Positions 53,101 to 59,100 of a DNA stretch of 64,000 nt are shown piece by piece. The DNA comes from Schistosoma mansoni. Taxonomy: Eukaryota > Platyhelminthes > Trematoda > Strigeidida > Schistosomatidae. Within the stretch, counting starts at the first letter, position 1; each line of letters opens with the position of its first letter. The notes under the pieces were generated by a model that worked only from the letters and a program-made list of their open reading frames with translations, searched no databases and was not told the origin of the DNA. The stretch spans positions 5,214,166-5,278,165 of the forward strand of contig NC_031501.1 of the NCBI RefSeq assembly GCF_000237925.1, given 5' to 3'. Position numbers and translations under genes: made by a program.

Positions 53101-56100
53101 CTAGACGACCAAGGAAAACCTGGAAGCCCTGGACTCCTCCACAGTAGGACGAAACGGCCATCCAGTGCTTCNNNNNNNNNNNNNNNNNNNNNNNNNNNNN
53201 NNNNNNNNNNNNNNNNNNNNNNNNNNNNNNNNNNNNNNNNNNNNNNNNNNNNNNNNNNNNNNNNNNNNNNNNNNNNNNNNNNNNNNNNNNNNNNNNNNNN
53301 NNNNNNNNNNNNNNNNNNNNNNNNNNNNNNNNNNNNNNNNNNNNNNNNNNNNNNNNNNNNNNNNNNNNNNNAAAAAAAAACCCGATAATAATCAGATAAA
53401 AGTACAGAAAAAAAACAAAAAAAAAAAACAAACGTACCCAATGAGGGAATTAGGGCCAAGGAAGGGTAAGAGGTTAGACAAATCGTTTCTGCACGCAAAG
53501 TTCAGGCTTGAATTCATGGATTGCCAATGCCTCAGCAGTGCATAAAAGAAAAGATTGAAAAGATTGCCTGATGGTTATTTACAAAGATCTATGTATAGAA
53601 AACCCACTTGGAATGGACAATACACGAATTTCCATAGTTGGGTTCCACTGAGTCGAGAGAGGAACTTAATTCACTCTTTATCATCTAGGATTAAGCGAAT
53701 CTGTTCTAGTGACACAATAAATGAAGAATTACTTCATCTTCGACAGACCCTCATCAAAAACGGTTATCCACCGAGGTTCGTCGATAGCAACTTAACATCT
53801 AGACGTCAGCAGGAACTAACTTTGACAGTGCAGAAGAAAACCTTGTTTATGAATATGGAATTCAAGGGAGACACGGCTGCTGAAATCCTGAATAAAAGGA
53901 TTTCAAAAACGTTGAATAAAACTTTCTACACAGCCAAGCTCCGAATTGTTTTCTCTAGCCGGCCTACCATTCGGGGGTGTGTTAAGGATAAACTTTCGCT
54001 TTGGGCCACATCGATGTGTATTTATAAATTTACTTGCTCATGTGGAGCACGTTATATAGGCCGCATAAAGCGATCGCTTTCCAAACGTATCTCTGAACAC
54101 TATCCAGCTTGGCTCCTAAAAGGTGAATGTAAAAAGATAACCAGTTCGATACAAGAGCATTTGATCAATTGTGGACACATTGCTCCAAAAGACACGTCTT
54201 TTAAGATAATCTATAGAGTTAAAGGAACCGGATCAAAGAGAGGTCGAATCAATATTTTATGCACTGCTGAGGCATTGGCAATCCACGAATTCAAGCCTGA
54301 ACTTTGCGTGCAGAAACGATTTGTCCAACCTCTTACCTCATTGGGTACGTTTGTTTGTTTTTGTTTTTTTTCTGTACTTTTATCTGATTATTATCGGTTT
54401 TTTGGTCTAGCTTTAATTGATGCATGATCTCAACTATTGACATTAATATAATATCCCCATGAACCCCTTCTGATATTATTCTTCTTTATTTGACTGTTAA
54501 CTTTAACAAAGCAAATAAAAACTCATTATTATTATTATTATTAACAACTTACGTTGCCAAGTAATTTGTCTTGGTGATAATGAATCATTTTTTTCAACTG
54601 CATTCAATTCAGTTAAAGTTTCTTCCATTAATTTTTCTAATCGATTTCTTAATTTTTTAATTTGTGCTTCTCTAGCTTGATCTGCTGAATAAAACGTTTC
54701 TGATTCTTCTAAAATGTTTAATATGAAATGATCTATTAATAGGTTGTTACTGTTGTTGTTGTTGTGGTGGTGGTAAGCATTATAAAATAAGCAAATTAAG
54801 TCGTTTTTCTTTGGTGTTCATAATTTGTTTTAAAAAAAACATACTGTAGACTGACAAGATAATCTTAAATAGTTTAGGTATGCTTATCAAAGAAACTGAA
54901 TAAACGTTGGTTAACTCCTGTTACTAACAGTAAACGTAATATTCAGTAACACATGGTTGATTACAGAAAAAAAATATTTTTCTTTGAGGATAAAATATAC
55001 AAAATTATAAAAAAATTTCATTCCAAAAAACATCACGTTTGTTGTCACTTAAGTAAAATCTACTAAAATATATTACCGACAGTATTCGTCTATCGTTTAC
55101 TTTCAACTGTAAAAAGTTTTTAACTATTTTTATACTAAGTAATATGTTTAATGCATGAATCCTGATCCGTTCATCTCTCAAATCTCAAAAGAAGAGATCT
55201 AAATAGGGAATTTTTAACTATTTTCGAGTCTTTCATTATATCCTATACGATTTAGCATTTCGATAATGTACAGGGTTATTACAATAACATATAAGTGCAA
55301 TTTATGACGTAACTGCATAAATATTTCGTTACAACAAGACTAAATGAAGTGGTTTGGATTATCCCGTTGTTGATAATTTACTGGAATTTGATCAGTATTA
55401 GTTGGTATATATGCATCCTGTGTAGACTGCCTCGATATAGTATATAGAATAGATGGAATGTGGTAAGCAATGGAATAGAAGGCTCGAGTTTCGTCTTATT
55501 CGGGACTCATCAGTCTGAGACTCGAACACAGTACCGGATTCCACTGCTAGCCACCTTCCATATATTCCACTATTAAGTCTAAAGTAGGGCCATTTATTGT
55601 GAATGAAATAATGGAGAGCATATACATATCATGTAGACTCTTTTGGTGATGTTATGTTCTCCAAACTAGATAGTTTGGCTAAGAAACTTTCATTGTTATT
55701 CACGAAGTATTCCATATAGATATCAGTTACATTATCTAATTTTAAAGCTACAAACTCAGATGACTAATGCTATGATGGCATTAATTTATATATGATAAGA
55801 AAATCCTATTTAAATCTTGGAATTCATTTCATTTTCGACACTAAAAATTTAACAGACGATTTAAAATAATAACTGAAACGAAAATATACTTGTAAACTTA
55901 AACAATAAATAAAAACTCAGTAACTTATCATTTTGAATATACACACAAGAATAATTGTGCATAAAACACATACTAGATTCGATAGAGTTTCTTTTAGACG
56001 ATGAAGTTCGAAATAAAAGATTCCAAAGTTCTTCTTCAGCCATATCTTGAACTTCTAAAATATACAAATTAATAATTAATGAAACCGACTAGTAATCAGG

Positions 56101-59100
56101 TGTTATCGAATATATTAATAAACGAGTATTTGGTAGTTAAAAAATATGATGAAATGACTTCAATTAGATGATCATCAAGAACTAGAAAGCACTAGAAACT
56201 GAAAGGTGTACCTCAGAAGTAAATAAACCTTGTGGAGACTGCTTACTCAAACACTACCAGTCAAGTAAGAGCTAATGGCGAACATTCATCTGATTTTACA
56301 ACCTCAAGTAATGTCCAGCAAGACTATCCACTATCTCAAATTTTGTTCAACTTCATCATAAACCTACTTCTAGAAATAATGCCCTCGTCGACCGAATCTT
56401 AAGGAATTGGTCCGCTACCAGGAGGTCTACTTATTGACTGAGAATACGCAGATGACATAGTCCTGTTTGGTGAAGACGCTGACAAAATGCAGAGTCTTCT
56501 GTTAGAACTGAATAATAATGCCAGGATGTTTGGAATACGTTTCTTCCCATCTAAATGTGAATTGTTGCTCCAAGACTGGTCTGCGTCGATACCTGAACTA
56601 AGGGTAGAGAGTGAAGTAGTCAAACGCGCCGACAACTTCACTTATCTTGGAAGTCTGATCAGACGTAATAGGTTATTGTCTGACGAAATCTCTGCACGGA
56701 TCAAAAACGTGCGTTTGGCTTTTACCAACTTACGTGACTTATTTCGAAGTCGAAATATCCGTCTATATATTAAAGGATAAGTATATTGCACAGCAGTTTG
56801 CTCTGTTCTACTTTACGACTGCGAAACGTGGCCATTAGGAGTAGAAGATACTAGTAAGCTATCAGTATTTGACCACAGGTGCCTTAGAAATATTGCTTGC
56901 TTTTGCTGGGATCACCGGGTAAGTAATAGTGAGGTTAGACACAGGGTATTAGGGAATGATGGTAAATCAGTTGATGAGGTCATTGATTTTCGTCAACTGA
57001 GATGGTTGAGCCACGTGTTACGTATGCCTGAACACCGATTACCACGACGCGCTATACTGACTAGTATTGGGGATGGTTGTAAGAAAGTTAGGGGCAGTCA
57101 AACCGAAACGTGGCATCAGTCCACAAAGTTACCAACTTCTAGTCTGAGCAGTGCTGGTAGATGCAGACTACTTATTTGGGGTCCACGTGACTATTGTAAC
57201 CAATGGTTGGAGACTCTGTGTGGCATGGCTCAGAATCGAACACAATAGCATAGGTGTATACACTCTCTGTCTTCTCTTAAACCTTGAGACTAAAACTGCT
57301 TCATGTCTTTCTTTCTTCATGCACTATATCTTTAAAACAATCTTTCTTTTATATATTACCATCAATAAATCAACTATGAATTTGGTGTTCATCATGTTGT
57401 GCTAATGAGGTATGGCAACTTGGAACGATGCATATATGTGCGTGGTCCTACGTTGTAGTTGACTGACTGATGAACTAATTAACTCCTACAACCCTATATA
57501 CCGAGGACAAACATGTACGCACTAATAACTAATTTTGAGAAGTGGTTATCGGATTTCTAGTTATAAGCTATGACCAGTGAAGTTCAATTATGTCAAGTGT
57601 AAAACGGATAATCATAAATAACATTGAACGATGGTTAGGTAGTCTTACGAATTGATTGAATTCAGAAGTGCTATCATGGCATATTAATTCAGTGTTTTTG
57701 GAGTTATGTGCTTGCTGAGAGGCCTAAAGGTTCTGGGCTCAATCTATGGTAGGGTTATGGATGTGAAATGTCAGTCTCAAATGAAAATGCAATCAAATGT
57801 TTTCTAGTTTTCACTGGTTGCCCAAATAACGGATGTCAATGATGCAAAACTCAAGATTTACAAACCTCAATAACCCTATACGTTATTAGACATTTTTGTG
57901 TATTATTTGTTTCTCACCTAAGGTAATGTTTATGAAACAAGTATCGTTAAAAATCAACACTTTTTGGTATATGTTATATGTTATAGTAGTAAGTTATTTT
58001 TAGATCATTTAAAGTAGTGGTAACATTACAAAACTATCAATGGAATCCGATTAGTAATAAGGATTAGAAAAACAAAACTGTTTAGCAATCAATCAGAATA
58101 AATATCTTTTTCATGTAAGTCATCAGTCTCGGTATCTAAAATGCAATTTTAACATCTCACACTTGTAAACTGGAAGACAATGTTTCAGATCCCAGAGATC
58201 CGATCAGTTCACTTAATGTTTCATGTGAGTCTTACTAACAAGAAGAAACTAGCACGAAATGTAATTTCAGTGATTTGGTCGAAATCTTTTGATCACCTAT
58301 TATCTGAAACATCATTAACCAAAATGAACAAAACATAGCAATGCATATCAGTACTAACTATGTTTTCACAAAATTCATTATATAGAGAAATGAATCGGAA
58401 GTAATTATTGAAATTAATTCAATTAATTATATAATTATTATAAATATGTAGTTTAATATTCATGATAAAACTGATGATTATCTATTTACATGACAAGAAT
58501 ATTTTAAGAGATAACGTTTCAAATCCCTTATGTTCATATATGATGAGTTTTGAAACTCGAAAAAAATGAACATTAATATTATCAGAAGGGATTTTGTGGA
58601 GATTTCAGTATTTTCTTAGTTGAAAGCATGAATCAATTGAAGCTGAACCACCAGGGAAAACCTGGAAGCACTAGACTGCCGTTTCGTCCTATTGTGGGAC
58701 TCCTCAGCAGTGCGCATCCACGGTCTCACCTCACGGGATTCGAATCCAGGACCTACCAGTTTGGCTCCATATCACTTAACCGATAGACCACTGAGCAGTG
58801 ACCAGTGTGGTTCAACCACGTCTGTTGTGAGATATCAACTCACTGAAGACAATTGGTGAACGGTTGCTCAACTTCGTGGATTGGTTGAAGTTAAACATTA
58901 ATACCATTGGATGCCAGCTCAGTGGTCTGTCGGTTAAGTGCTTGGGCGTGAGACTGGTAGGTCCTTGGTTCGAATCCCGTGAGGCGAGATCGTGGATGTG
59001 CACTGCTGAGGAGTCCCACAATAGGACGAAACGGCCGTCCAGTGCTCTAGGTTTACCATGGTGGTCTAGCTTCAATTGACTCATGCTTTCAACGATGAAC

